NCBI RefSeq assembly: GCF_029227915.1
Contig: NC_079884.1
Location: 3,222,001 to 3,286,000 of the forward strand
Direction: 5' to 3'
Source of the DNA: Hydractinia symbiolongicarpus
Taxonomy: Eukaryota; Cnidaria; Hydrozoa; Anthoathecata; Hydractiniidae
DNA: 64,000 nucleotides
This document shows, piece after piece, positions 49,722-63,304 of the stretch. The position numbers and the translations under genes are program-made. Each line of letters opens with the position of its first letter. The stretch's first letter is position 1. Below the pieces are notes generated by a model, which saw only the letters and a list, made by a program, of their open reading frames with translations, did not search any database and was not told the origin of the DNA.

Positions 49722-51741
49722 CGGGGTCAATCCGTTTGAGTTACAACGGTTGCGTCACATATTCGTACCAACATGTATTTAGTGATTTTCTTCCGATATT
49801 ACTAAGTTGCATCGCCTTTAACAGTGAAACGCTTGACTGTGGGACTTAATTGAACTAACTTTGGACTGTGACCTGATAAATGTGATAAATGAGGCAATTG
49901 GACTCCAAGGAATAACATGCTTCTTATTTTGATATGATTGCTGGAATTCAGCGATTACATTAGGCTCTGTGGTAGCGCTTTATTTAAAAATTTAGATAAA
50001 TAAATCATTTTTTACTGTGGGACCAATCCTAGCCGTTAGTTCGCGTGGAAGAAATAGAGACAGTTTCAAAAACTACATTTCATTGATTTTCTACCGGTGT
50101 CAATCCGTTTGAGTTACAACGGTTGCGTCACATATTCGTAACAACATGTATTTAGTGATTTTTTTCCGATATTACTAAGTTGTAGCGGTTTTAACAGTGA
50201 AGCGATTGACTGTGGGACTTAATTAAACTAACTTTGGACTGTGACCTGGTAAATGTGATAAATGAGACAATCGGACTCCGAGGAATAACATTCTTCTTAA
50301 TTTGATATGATTGCTGGAATTCAACGATCACATTAGGCTCTGTGGTAGCGCTTTATTTAAAAATTTAGATAAATAAATCATTTTTTACTGTGGGACCAAT
50401 CCTAGCCGTTAGTTCGCGTTGAAGAAATAGAGACAGTTTCAAAAACTACATTTCATTGATTTTCTACCGGTGTCAATCCGTTTGAGTTAGAACGGTTGCG
50501 TCATATATTCGTACCAACATGTACATAGCGATAGTACTCGGATATTACAAGGTTGCACCGCTTTTAACAGTGAAATGATTGACTGAGGGACTTAATTGAA
50601 CTAACTTTGGACTGTCACCTGATAAATGTGACAAATGAGACAATTGGACTCCAAGAAATAACATTTTTCTTAATTCGACATGGTTGCTGGAATTCAGCGA
50701 GTACACTAGGCCCTGTGGTAGCGTTTTATTTAAAAATTTAGATAAATAAATCATTTTTTACTGTGGGACCAGTCCTAGTTGTTAGTTCGCGCTGAAGAAA
50801 TAGAGACAGTTTTAAAAACTATATTTCAATGACTTTCTAACGGGGTCAATCCGTTTGAGTTACAACGGTTGCGTCACATATTCGTACCAACATGTATTTA
50901 GCGATGGTATTCGGATATTACTAAGTTGCATCACTTTTAACAGTGAAACGTTTGACTGTGGGACTTAATTGAACTGATTTTGGACTTTGACCATATAAAT
51001 GTGATAAATGAGCCAGTTTGACTACAAGAACTAACATTCTTCTTAATTTGACATGATTGCTGGAAATCAGCAATTACACTGGGCACCGTGGTAGCGCTTT
51101 ATTAAAAAATTAAGATAAATAAGTCATTTTTTACTGTGGGACCAATCCTAGCCGTTAGTTCGCGGTGAAGAAATAGAGACAGTTTCAAAAACTATATTTC
51201 ATTGATTTTCTAACGGTGTCAATCCGTTTGAGTTACAACGGTTGCGTCACTTATTGGTCCCAACATGTATTTAGTGATTTTTTTCCGATATTACTAAGTT
51301 GTATTGCTTTTAACAGTGAAACGATTGAATGTGGGACTTAATTGAACGAATTCTGGACTGTGACCTTATAAATGTGATAAATGAGCCAAATGGACTCCAA
51401 GGAATAACATTCTTCTTAAATCGACATGATTGTTGGAATTCAGCGAGTACACTAGGCTCTGTTGTAGCGCTTTATTTTAAAATTTAGATAAATAAATCAT
51501 TTTTTACTGTGGGACCAATCCTAGCCGTTAGTTCGCGTTGAAGAAATAGGAACAGTTTCGAAGATTACATTTCATTGACTTTCTAGCGGTATAACTCTGT
51601 TTGAGTTGCAACGGTTGCGTCACATATTCATACCGACATGTATTTAGCGATAGTATTTGGAAATTATTAGGTTGGATCGCCTTTAACAGTGAAGCGATTG
51701 ACTGTGGGACTTAATTAAACTAACTTTGGACTGTGACCTGA

Positions 51742-53980
51742 TAAATGTGATAAATGAGACAATTGGACTGCAAGGAATAACATTCTTCTTAATTTGATAT
51801 GATTGCTGGAATTCAACGATTGCATTAGGCTCTGTGGTAGCGCTTTATTTAAAAATTTAGATAAATAAATCATTTTTTACTGTGGGACCAATCCTAGCCG
51901 TTAGTTCGCGCTGAAGAAATACAGACAGCTTTAAAAACTAAATTTCATTGACTTTCCAGCGGCATTAATCCGTTTGAGTTACAACGGTTGCGTCACATAT
52001 TCGTACCAACATGTACTTAGCGATGGTAATCGGACATTACTAGGTTGCACCGCTTTTAACAGTGAAACGATTGACTGTGGGACTTAATTGAACGAATTCT
52101 GGACTGTGACCTTATAAATGTGATAAATGAGCCAAATGGACTCCAAGGAATAACATTCTTCTTAAATCGACATGATTGTTGGAATTCAGCGAGTACACTA
52201 GGCTCTGTTGTAGCGCTTTATTTTAAAATTTAGATAAATAAGTCTTTTTTTTGCTGTGGGACCAATCCTGGCCGTTACCACGCGCTGAAAAAATAGGAAC
52301 AGTTTCGAAGATTACATTTCATTGACTTTCTAGCGGTATAACTCTGTTTGAGTTGCAACGGTTGCGTCACATATTCATACCGACATGTATTTAGCGATAG
52401 TATTCGGAAATTATTAGGTTGCATCGCCTTTAACAGTGAAACGCTTGACTGTGGGACTTAGTTAAACTGATTTTGGTCTTTGACCTTATAAATGTAATAA
52501 ATGAGGCAATTGGACTCCAAGGGATAACATGCTTCTTAATTTGATATGATTGCTGGAATTCAGCGATTACATTAGGCTCTGTGGTAGCGCTTTATTTAAA
52601 AATTTAGATAAATAAATCATTTTTTACTGTGGGACCAATCCTAGCCGTTAGTTCGCGTTGAAAAAGGAGGAACAGTTTCCAAGATTACATTTCATTGACT
52701 TTCTAGCGGTATAACTCTGTTTGAGTTGCAACGGTTGCGTCACATATTCATACCGACATGTATTTAGCGGTAGTATTTGGAAATTATTAGGTTGGATCGC
52801 CTTTAACAGTGAAGCGATTGACTGTGGGACTTAATTAAACTAACTTTGGACTGTGACCTGATAAATGTGATAAATGAGACAATTGGACTGCAAGGAATAA
52901 CATTCTTCTTAATTTGATATGATTGCTGGAATTCAACGATTGCATTAGGCTCTGTGGTAGCGCTTTATTTAAAAATTTAGATAAATAAATCATTTTTTAC
53001 TGTGGGACCAATCCTAGCCGTTAGTTCGCGCTGAAGAACTACAGACAGCTTCAAAAACTAAATTTCATTGACTTTCCAGCGGCATTAATCCGTTTGAGTT
53101 ACAACGGTTGCGTCACATATTCGTACCAACATGTACTTAGCGATGGTAATCGGACATTACTAGGTTGCACCGCTTTTAACAGTGAAACGATTGACTGTGG
53201 GACTTAATTGAACGAATTCTGGACTGTGACCTTATAAATGTGATAAATGAGCCAAATGGACTCCAAGGAATAACATTCTTCTTAAATCGACATGATTGTT
53301 GGAATTCAGCGAGTACACTAGGCTCTGTTGTAGCGCTTTATTTAAAAATTTAGATAAATAAGTCTTTTTTTGCTGTGGGACCAATCCTGGCCGTTACCAC
53401 GCGCTGAAAAAATAGGAACAGTTTCGAAGATTACATTTCATTGACTTTCTAGCGGTATAACTCTGTTTGAGTTGCAACGGTTGCGTCACATATTCATACC
53501 GACATGTATTTAGCGATAGTATTCGGAAATTATTAGGTTGCATCGCCTTTAACAGTGAAACGCTTGACTGTGGGACTTAGTTAAACTGATTTTGGTCTTT
53601 GACCTTATAAATGTAATAAATGAGGCAATTGGACTCCAAGGGATAACATGCTTCTTAATTTGATATGATTGCTGGAATTCAGCGATTACATTAGGCTCTG
53701 TGGTAGCGCTTTATTTAAAAATTTAGATAAATAAATCATTTTTTACTGTGGGACCAATCCTAGCCGTTAGTTCGCGTTGAAGAAATAGAGACATTTTCAA
53801 AAACTACATTTCATTGATTTTCTACCGGTGTCAATCCGTTTGAGTTACAACGGTTGCGTCACATATTCGTAACAACATGTATTTAGTGATTTTTTTCCGA
53901 TATTACTAAGTTGTATCGGTTTTAACAGTGAAGCGATTGACTGTGGGACTTAATTAAACTAACTTTGGACTGTGACCTTA
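51742..53980. repeat. 3-monomer higher-order repeat Z-X-Y, macro-copy 2
   Basis: Two Z-X-Y units, starting at 51742 and 52862, match m83-m88 of copy 1 at offsets 21,004-21,006. m140 at 52115 is 374 bp because of one extra T in the run near 52245-52252. The shorter count here compared with copy 1 shows that trimer number changed after the macro-duplication. Confidence 0.87.
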
Positions 53981-56900
53981 TAAATGTGATAAGTGAGCCA
54001 ATTGGACTCCAAGGAATAACATTTTTCTTAATTCGACATTGTTGCTGGAATTTAGCGAGTACACTAGGCCCTGTGGTAGCGTTTTATTTAAAAATTTAGA
54101 TAAATAAATCATTTTTTACTGTGGGACCAATCCTAGCCGTTAGTTCGCGTTGAAGAAATAGAGACAGTTTCAAAAACTACATTTCATTGATTTTCTACCG
54201 GTGTCAATCCCTTTGAGTTACAACGGTTGCGTCACATATTCGTAACAACATGTATTTAGTGATTTTTTTCCGATATTACTAAGTTGTATCGGTTTTAACA
54301 GTGAAGCGATTGACTGTGGGACTTAATTAAACTAACTTTGGACTGTGACCTGATAAATGTGATAAATGAGACAATTGGACTGCAAGGAATAACATTCTTC
54401 TTAATTTGATATGATTGCTGGAATTCAACGATTGCATTAGGCTCTGTGGTAGCGCTTTATTTAAAAATTTAGATAAATAAATCATTTTTTACTGTGGGAC
54501 CAATCCTAGCCGTTAGTTCGCGCTGAAGAAATACAGACAGCTTCAAAAACTAAATTTCATTGACTTTCCAGCGGCATTAATCCGTTTAAGTTACAACGGT
54601 TGCGTCACATATTCGTACCAACATGTACTTAGCGATGGTAATCGGACATTACTAGGTTGCACCGCTTTTAACAGTGAAACGATTGACTGTGGGACTTAAT
54701 TGAACGAATTCTGGACTGTGACCTTATAAATGTGATAAATGAGCCAAATGGACTCCAAGGAATAACATTCTTCTTAAATCGACATGATTGTTGGAATTCA
54801 GCGAGTACACTAGGCTCTGTTGTAGCGCTTTATTTAAAAATTTAGATAAATAAGTCTTTTTTTGCTGTGGGACCAATCCTGGTCGTTACCACGCGCTGAA
54901 AAAATAGGAACAGTTTCGAAGATTACATTTCATTGACTTTCTAGCGGTATAACTCTGTTTGAGTTGCAACGGTTGCGTCACATATTCATACCGACATGTA
55001 TTTAGCGATAGTATTCGGAAATTATTAGGTTGCATCGCCTTTAACAGTGAAACGCTTGACTGTGGGACTTAGTTAAACTGATTTTGGTCTTTGACCTTAT
55101 AAATGTAATAAATGAGGCAATTGGACTCCAAGGGATAACATGCTTCTTAATTTGATATGATTGCTGGAATTCAGCGATTACATTAGGCTCTGTGGTAGCG
55201 CTTTATTTAAAAATTTAGATAAATAAATCATTTTTTACTGTGGGACCAATCCTAGCCGTTAGTTCGCGTTGAAGAAATAGGAACAGTTTCGAAGATTACA
55301 TTTCATTGACTTTCTAGCGGTATAACTCTGTTTGAGTTGCAACGGTTGCGTCACATATTAATACCGACATGTATTTAGCGATAGTATTCGAAAATTATTA
55401 GGTTGCATCGCCTTTAACAGTGAAACGCTTGACTGTGGGACTTAGTTAAACTGATTTTGGTCTTTGACCTTATAAATGTAATAAATGAGGCAATTGGACT
55501 CCAAGGGATAACATGCTTCTTAATTTGATATGATTGCTGGAATTCAGCGATTACATTAGGCTCTGTGGTAGCGCTTTATTTAAAAATTTAGATAAATAAA
55601 TCATTTTTTACTGTGGGACCAATCCTAGCCGTTAGTTCGCGTTGAAGAAATAGAGACATTTTCAAAAACTACATTTCATTGATTTTCTACCGGTGTCAAT
55701 CCGTTTGAGTTACAACGGTTGCGTCACATATTCGTAACAACATGTATTTAGTGATTTTTTTCCGATATTACTAAGTTGTATCGGTTTTAACAGTGAAGCG
55801 ATTGACTGTGGGACTTAATTAAACTAACTTTGGACTGTGACCTTATAAATGTGATAAGTGAGCCAATTGGACTCCAAGGAATAACATTTTTCTTAATTCG
55901 ACATTGTTGCTGGAATTTAGCGAGTACACTAGGCCCTGTGGTAGCGTTTTATTTAAAAATTTAGATAAATAAATCATTTTTTACTGTGGGACCAATCCTA
56001 GCCGTTAGTTCGCGTTGAAGAAATAGAGACAGTTTCAAAAACTACATTTCATTGATTTTCTACCGGTGTCAATCCGTTTGAGTTACAACGGTTGCGTCAC
56101 ATATTCGTAACAACATGTATTTAGTGATTTTTTTCCGATATTACTAAGTTGTATCGGTTTTAACAGTGAAGCGATTGACTGTGGGACTTAATTAAACTAA
56201 CTTTGGACTGTGACCTGATAAATGTGATAAATGAGACAATTGGACTGCAAGGAATAACATTCTTCTTAATTTGATATGATTGCTGGAATTCAACGATTGC
56301 ATTAGGCTCTGTGGTAGCGCTTTATTTAAAAATTTAGATAAATAAATCATTTTTTACTGTGGGACCAATCCTAGCCGTTAGTTCGCGCTGAAGAAATACA
56401 GACAGCTTCAAAAACTAAATTTCATTGACTTTCCAGCGGCATTAATCCGTTTAAGTTACAACGGTTGCGTCACATATTCGTACCAACATGTACTTAGCGA
56501 TGGTAATCGGACATTACTAGGTTGCACCGCTTTTAACAGTGAAACGATTGACTGTGGGACTTAATTGAACGAATTCTGGACTGTGACCTTATAAATGTGA
56601 TAAATGAGCCAAATGGACTCCAAGGAATAACATTCTTCTTAAATCGACATGATTGTTGGAATTCAGCGAGTACACTAGGCTCTGTTGTAGCGCTTTATTT
56701 AAAAATTTAGATAAATAAGTCTTTTTTTGCTGTGGGACCAATCCTGGCCGTTACCACGCGCTGAAAAAATAGGAACAGTTTCGAAGATTACATTTCATTG
56801 ACTTTCTAGCGGTATAACTCTGTTTGAGTTGCAACGGTTGCGTCACATATTCATACCGACATGTATTTAGCGATAGTATTCGGAAATTATTAGGTTGCAT

Positions 56901-58455
56901 CGCCTTTAACAGTGAAACGCTTGACTGTGGGACTTAGTTAAACTGATTTTGGTCTTTGACCTTATAAATGTAATAAATGAGGCAATTGGACTCCAAGGGA
57001 TAACATGCTTCTTAATTTGATATGATTGCTGGAATTCAGCGATTACATTAGGCTCTGTGGTAGCGCTTTATTTAAAAATTTAGATAAATAAATCATTTTT
57101 TACTGTGGGACCAATCCTAGCCGTTAGTTCGCGTTGAAGAAATAGGAACAGTTTCGAAGATTACATTTCATTGACTTTCTAGCGGTATAACTCTGTTTGA
57201 GTTGCAACGGTTGCGTCACATATTAATACCGACATGTATTTAGCGATAGTATTCGAAAATTATTAGGTTGCATCGCCTTTAACAGTGAAACGCTTGACTG
57301 TGGGACTTAGTTAATCTGATTTTGGTCTTTGACCTTATAAATGTAATAAATGAGGCAATTGGACTCCAAGGGATAACATGCTTCTTAATTTGATATGATT
57401 GCTGGAATTCAGCGATTACATTAGGCTCTGTGGTAGCGCTTTATTTAAAAATTTAGATAAATAAATCATTTTTTACTGTGGGACCAATCCTAGCCGTTAG
57501 TTCGCGTTGAAGAAATAGAGACATTTTCAAAAACTACATTTCATTGATTTTCTACCGGTTTCAATCCGTTTGAGTTACAACGGTTGCGTCACATATTCGT
57601 AACAACATGTATTTAGTGATTTTTTTCCGATATTACTAAGTTGTATCGGTTTTAACAGTGAAGCGATTGACTGTGGGACTTAATTAAACTAACTTTGGAC
57701 TGTGACCTTATAAATGTGATAAGTGAGCCAATTGGACTCCAAGGAATAACATTTTTCTTAATTCGACATTGTTGCTGGAATTTAGGAGTACACTAGGCCC
57801 TGTGGTAGCGTTTTATTTAAAAATTTAGATAAATAAAACATTTTTTACTGTGGGACCAATCCTAGCCGTTAGTTCGCGTTGAAGAAATAGAGACAGTTTC
57901 AAAAACTACATTTCATTGATTTTCTACCGGTGTCAATCCGTTTGAGTTACAACGGTTGCGTCACATATTCGTAACAACATGTATTTAGTGATTTTTTTCC
58001 GATATTACTAAGTTGTATCGGTTTTAACAGTGAAGCGATTGACTGTGGGACTTAATTAAACTAACTTTGGACTGTGACCTGATAAATGTGATAAATGAGA
58101 CAATTGGACTGCAAGGAATAACATTCTTCTTAATTTGATATGATTGCTGGAATTCAACGATTGCATTAGGCTCTGTGGTAGCGCTTTATTTAAAAATTTA
58201 GATAAATAAATCATTTTTTACTGTGGGACCAATCCTAGCCGTTAGTTCGCGTTGAAAAAATAGGAACAGTTTCGAAGATTACATTTCATTGATTTTCTAC
58301 CGGTGTCAATCCGTTTGAGTTGCAACGGTTGCGTCACATATTCATACCGACATGTATTTAGCGATAGTATTTGGAAATTATTAGGTTGGATCGCCTTTAA
58401 CAGTGAAGCGATTGACTGTGGGACTTAATTAAACTAACTTTGGACTGTGACCTGA
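53981..58455. repeat. 5-monomer higher-order repeat W-Z-X-Y-Y, macro-copy 2
   Basis: W monomers at 53981, 55846 and 57711 are exactly 1,865 bp apart, and the monomers between follow Z, X, Y, Y. Two full units are followed by a partial W-Z. The second Y (55473, 57338) carries ATATTAATACCGACATG and GTATTCGAAAATTATT. m155 at 57711 is 372 bp because of a one-base loss near 57785. The final Z (58083) is a mosaic whose 3' part matches m98 of copy 1 (TTGAAAAAATAGGAAC, ACCGGTGTC). This amplification is private to copy 2. Confidence 0.88.
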
Positions 58456-61439
58456 TAAATGTGATAAATGAGACAATTGGACTGCAAGGAATAACATTCT
58501 TCTTAATTTGATATGATTGCTGGAATTCAACGATTGCATTAGGCTCTGTGGTAGCGCTTTATTTAAAAATTTAGATAAATAAATCATTTTTTACTGTGGG
58601 ACCAATCCTAGCCGTTAGTTCGCGCTGAAGAAATACAGACAGCTTCAAAAACTAAATTTCATTGACTTTCCAGCGGCATTAATCCGTTTGAGTTACAACG
58701 GTTGCGTCACATATTCGTAACAACATGTATTTAGTGATTTTTTTCCGATATTACTAAGTTGTATCGGTTTTAACAGTTAAGCAATTGACTGTGGGACTTA
58801 ATTAAACTAACTTTGGACTGTGACCTGATAAATGTGATAAATGAGACAATTGGACTCCAAGGAATAACATTCTTTTTAATTTGATATGATTGCTGGAATT
58901 CAACGATTACATTAGGCTCTGTGGTAGCGCTTTATTTAAAAATTTAGATAAATAAATCATTTTTTACTGTGGGACCAATCCTAGCCGTTAGTTCGCGCTG
59001 AAGAAATACAGACAGCTTCAAAAACTAAATTTCATTGACTTTCCAGCGGCATAAATCCGTTTGAGTTACAATGGTTGCGCCACATATTCGTACCAACATG
59101 TACTTAGCGATGGTAATCGGACATTACTAGGTTGCACCGCTTTTAACAGTGAAACGATTGACTGTGGGACTTAATTGAACAAATTCTGGACTGTGACTTT
59201 ATAAATGTGATAAATGAGCCAAATGGACTCCAAGGAATAACATTCTTCTTAAATCGACATGATTGTTGGAATTCAGCGATTACATTAGGCTCTGTGGTAG
59301 CGCTTTATTTAAAAATTTAGATAAATAAATCATTTTTTACTGTGGGACCAATCCTAGCCGTTAGTTCGCGTTGAAGAAATAGAGACAGTTTCAAAAACTA
59401 CATTTCATTGATTTTCTACCGGTGTCAATCCGTTTGAGTTACAACGGTTGCGTCACATATTCGTAACAACATGTATTTAGTGATTTTTTTCCGATATTAC
59501 TAAGTTGTATCGGTTTTAACAGTGAAGCGAATGACTGTGGAACTTAATTAAACTAACTTTAGACTGTGACCTGATAAATGTGATAAATGAGACAATTGGA
59601 CTCCAAGGAATAACATTCTTCTTAATTTGATATGATTGCTGGAATTCAACGATTACATTAGGCTCTGTGGTAGCGCTTTTTTTAAAAATTTAGATAAATA
59701 AATCATTTTTTACTGTGGGACCAATCCTAGCCGTTAGTTCGCGTTGAAGAAATAGAGACAGTTTCAAAAACTACATTTCATTGATTTTCTACCGGTGTCA
59801 ATCCGTTTGAGTTACAACGGTTGCGTCACATATTCGTAACAACATGTATTTAGTGATCTTTTTCCGATATTACTAAGTTGTATCGGTTTTAACAGTGAAG
59901 CGATTGACTGTGGGACTTAATTAAACTAACTTTGGACTGTGACCTGATAAATGTGATAAATGAGACAATTGGACTCCAAGGAATAACATTCTTCTTAATT
60001 TGATATGATTGCTGGAATTCAACGATTACATTAGGCTCTGTGGTAGCGCTTTATTTAAAAATTTAGATAAATAAATCATTTTTTACTGTGGGACCAATCC
60101 TAGCCGTTAGTTCGCGCTGAAGAAATACAGACAGCTTCAAAAACTAAATTTCATTGACTTTCCAGCGGCATTAATCCGTTTGAGTTACAACGGTTGCGTC
60201 ACATATTCGTACCAACATGTACTTAGCGATGGTAATCGGACATTACTAGGTTGCACAGCTTTTAACAGTGAAACGATTGACTGTGGGACTTAATTGAACG
60301 AATTCTGGACTGTGACCTCATAAATGTGATAAATGAGCCAAATGGACTCCAAGGAATAACATTCTTCTTAAATCGACATGATTGTTGGAATTCAGCGAGT
60401 ACACTAGGCTCTGTTGTAGCGCTTTATTTAAAAATTTAGATAAATAAGTCTTTTTTTGCTGTGGGACCAATCCTGGCCGTTACCACGCGCTGAAAAAATA
60501 GGAACAGTTTCGAAGATTACATTTAATTGACTTTCTAGCGGTATAACTCTGTTTGAGTTGCAACGGTTGCGTCACATATTCATACGGACATGTATTTAGC
60601 GATAGTATTCGGAAATTATTAGGTTGCATCGCCTTTAACAGTGAAACGCTTGACTGTGGGACTTAGTTAAATTGATTTTGGTCTTTGACCTTATAAATGT
60701 AATAAATGAGGCAATTGGACTCCAAGGGATAACATGCTTCTTAATTTGATATGATTGCTGGAATTCAGCGATTACATTAGGCTCTGTGGTAGCGCTTTAT
60801 TTAAAAATTTAGATAAATAAATCATTTTTTACTGTGGGACCAATCCTAGCTGTTAGTTCGCGTTGAAGAAATAGAGACAGTTTCAAAAACTACATTTCAT
60901 TGATTTTCTACCGGTGTCAATCCGTTTGAGTTACAACGGTTGCGTCACATATTCGTAACAACATGTATTTAGTGATTTTTTTCCGATATTACTAAGTTGT
61001 ATCGGTTTTAACAGTGAAACGCTTGACTGTGGGACTTAGTTAAACTGATTTTGGTCGTTGACCTTATAAATGTAATAAATGAGGCAATTGGACTCCAAGG
61101 GATAACATGCTTCTTAATTTGATATGATTGCTGGAATTCAGCGATTACATTAGGCTCTGTGGTAGCGCTTTATTTAAAAATTTAGATAAATAAATCATTT
61201 TTTACTGTGGGACCAATCCTAGCCGTTAGTTCGCGTTGAAGAAATAGAGACAGTTTCAAAAACTACATTTCATTGATTTTCTACCGGTGTCAATCCGTTT
61301 GAGTTACAACGGTTGCGTCACATATTCGTAACAACATGTATTTAGTGATTTTTTTCCGATATTACTAAGTTGTATCGGTTTTAACAGTGAAACGATTGAC
61401 TGTGGGAATTAATTTAACTGATTCTAGAATGTGACCGTA
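58456..61439. repeat. 8-monomer conserved segment, macro-copy 2 (m157-m164)
   Basis: This is the counterpart of m99-m106 at 21,751 bp with a few single-base differences, for example CAGTTAAGCAATTG near 58776 against CAGTGAAGCAATTG near 37025. The last monomer, m164, departs from m106 near 61385. There it takes the GGGAATTAATTTAACTG / TTCTAGAATG end of m108, skipping most of m107-m108. Confidence 0.85.
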
Positions 61440-63304
61440 TAAATGTGATAAATGAGCCAATTGGTTTCCAAGGAATAACATTTTTCTTAATTTGACATGA
61501 TTGCTGGAATTCAGGGATTACATTAGCCTCGCTGGTAGCGCTTTATTTAAAAATTTAGATAAATAAGTGTTTCCTTACTGTGGGACCAATCCTGGCAGTT
61601 AGCACGCGCTGAATAAATAGGAACAGTTTCAAATACTACATTTCATTGACTTTCTAGCGGCATAATTCCGTTTGAATTACAACGGTTGCGTCACATATTC
61701 GTACCAACATGTAATTAGCGATAGTATTCGGATATTACTAGGTTGCATCGCTTTTAACAGTAAAACGATTGACCGTGGGACTTAATAGAACTGATTCTAG
61801 AATGTGACCGTATAAATGTGATAAATGAGCCAATTGGTTTCCAAGGAATAACATTTTTCTTAATTTTACATGATTGCTGGAATTCAGGGATTACATTAGC
61901 CTCGCTGGTAGCGCTTTATTTAAAAATTTAGATAAATAAGTGTTTCCTTACTGTGGGACCAATCCTGGCAGTTAGCACGCGCTGAATAAATAGGAACAGT
62001 TCCAAAGACTACATTTCATTGACTTTCTAGCGGTATATATCCGTTTGAGTTACAACGGTTGCGTCACATATTCGTACCAACATGTATTTAGTGGATTTCT
62101 TCCGATATTACTAAGTTGTATTGCTTTTAACAGTGAAACGATTGACTGTGGGAATTAATTGAACTGATTCTAGAATGTGACCGTATAAATGTGATAAATG
62201 AGCCAATTGGTTTCCAAGGAATAACATTTTTCTTAATTTGACATGATTGCTGGAATTCAGGGATTACATTAGCCTCGCTGGTAGCGCTTTATTTAAAAAT
62301 TTAGATAAATAAGTGTTTCCTTACTGTGGGACCAATCCTGGCAGTTAGCACGCGCTGAATAAATAGGAACAGTTCCGAAGACTACATTTCATTGACTTTC
62401 TAGCGGTATATATCCGTTTGAGTTACAACGGTTGCGTCACATATTCGTACCAACATGTATTTAGCGATAGTATTCGGATATTACTAGGTTGTATTGCTTT
62501 TAACATTGAAACGATTGACTGTGGGAATTAATAGAACTGATTCTAGAATGTGACCGTATAAATGTGATAAATGAGCCAATTGGTTTCCAAGGAATAACAT
62601 TTTTCTTAATTTTACATGATTGCTGGAATTCAGGGATTACATTAGCCTCGCTGGTAGCGCTTTATTTAAAAATTTAGATAAATAAGTGTTTCCTTACTGT
62701 GGGACCAATCCTGGCAGTTAGCACGCGCTGAATAAATAGGAACAGTTCCAAAGACTACATTTCATTGACTTTCTAGCGGTATATATCCGTTTGAGTTACA
62801 ACGGTTGCGTCACATATTCGTACCAACATGTATTTAGCGATAGTATTCGGATATTACTAGGTTGTATTGCTTTTAACATTGAAACGATTGACTGTGGGAA
62901 TTAATAGAACTGATTCTAGAATGTGACCGTATAAATGTGATAAATGAGCCAATTGGTTTCCAAGGAATAACATTTTTCTTAATTTTACATGATTGCTGGA
63001 ATTCAGGGATTACATTAGCCTCGCTGGTAGCGCTTTATTTAAAAATTTAGATAAATAAGTGTTTCCTTACTGTGGGACCAATCCTGGCAGTTAGCACGCG
63101 CTGAATAAATAGGAACAGTTCCAAAGACTACATTTCATTGACTTTCTAGCGGTATATATCCGTTTGAGTTACAATGGTTGCGTCACATATTCGTACCAAC
63201 ATGTATTTAGCGATAGTATTCGGATATTACTAGGTTGTATTGCTTTTAACATTGAAACGATTGACTGTGGGAATTAATAGAACTGATTCTGGACTGTGAC
63301 CTTA
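61440..63304. repeat. Homogenised single-monomer run, macro-copy 2 (m165-m169)
   Basis: This is the counterpart of m109-m113, again five monomers (61440, 61813, 62186, 62559, 62932), offset 21,005 bp. m165 is a mosaic: m109-like at its 5' end and m107-like from about 61,621 (TTTCAAATACTAC, TTTGAATTACAACGG, ATGTAATTAGCG). m166-m169 follow m110-m113 closely. Confidence 0.87.
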
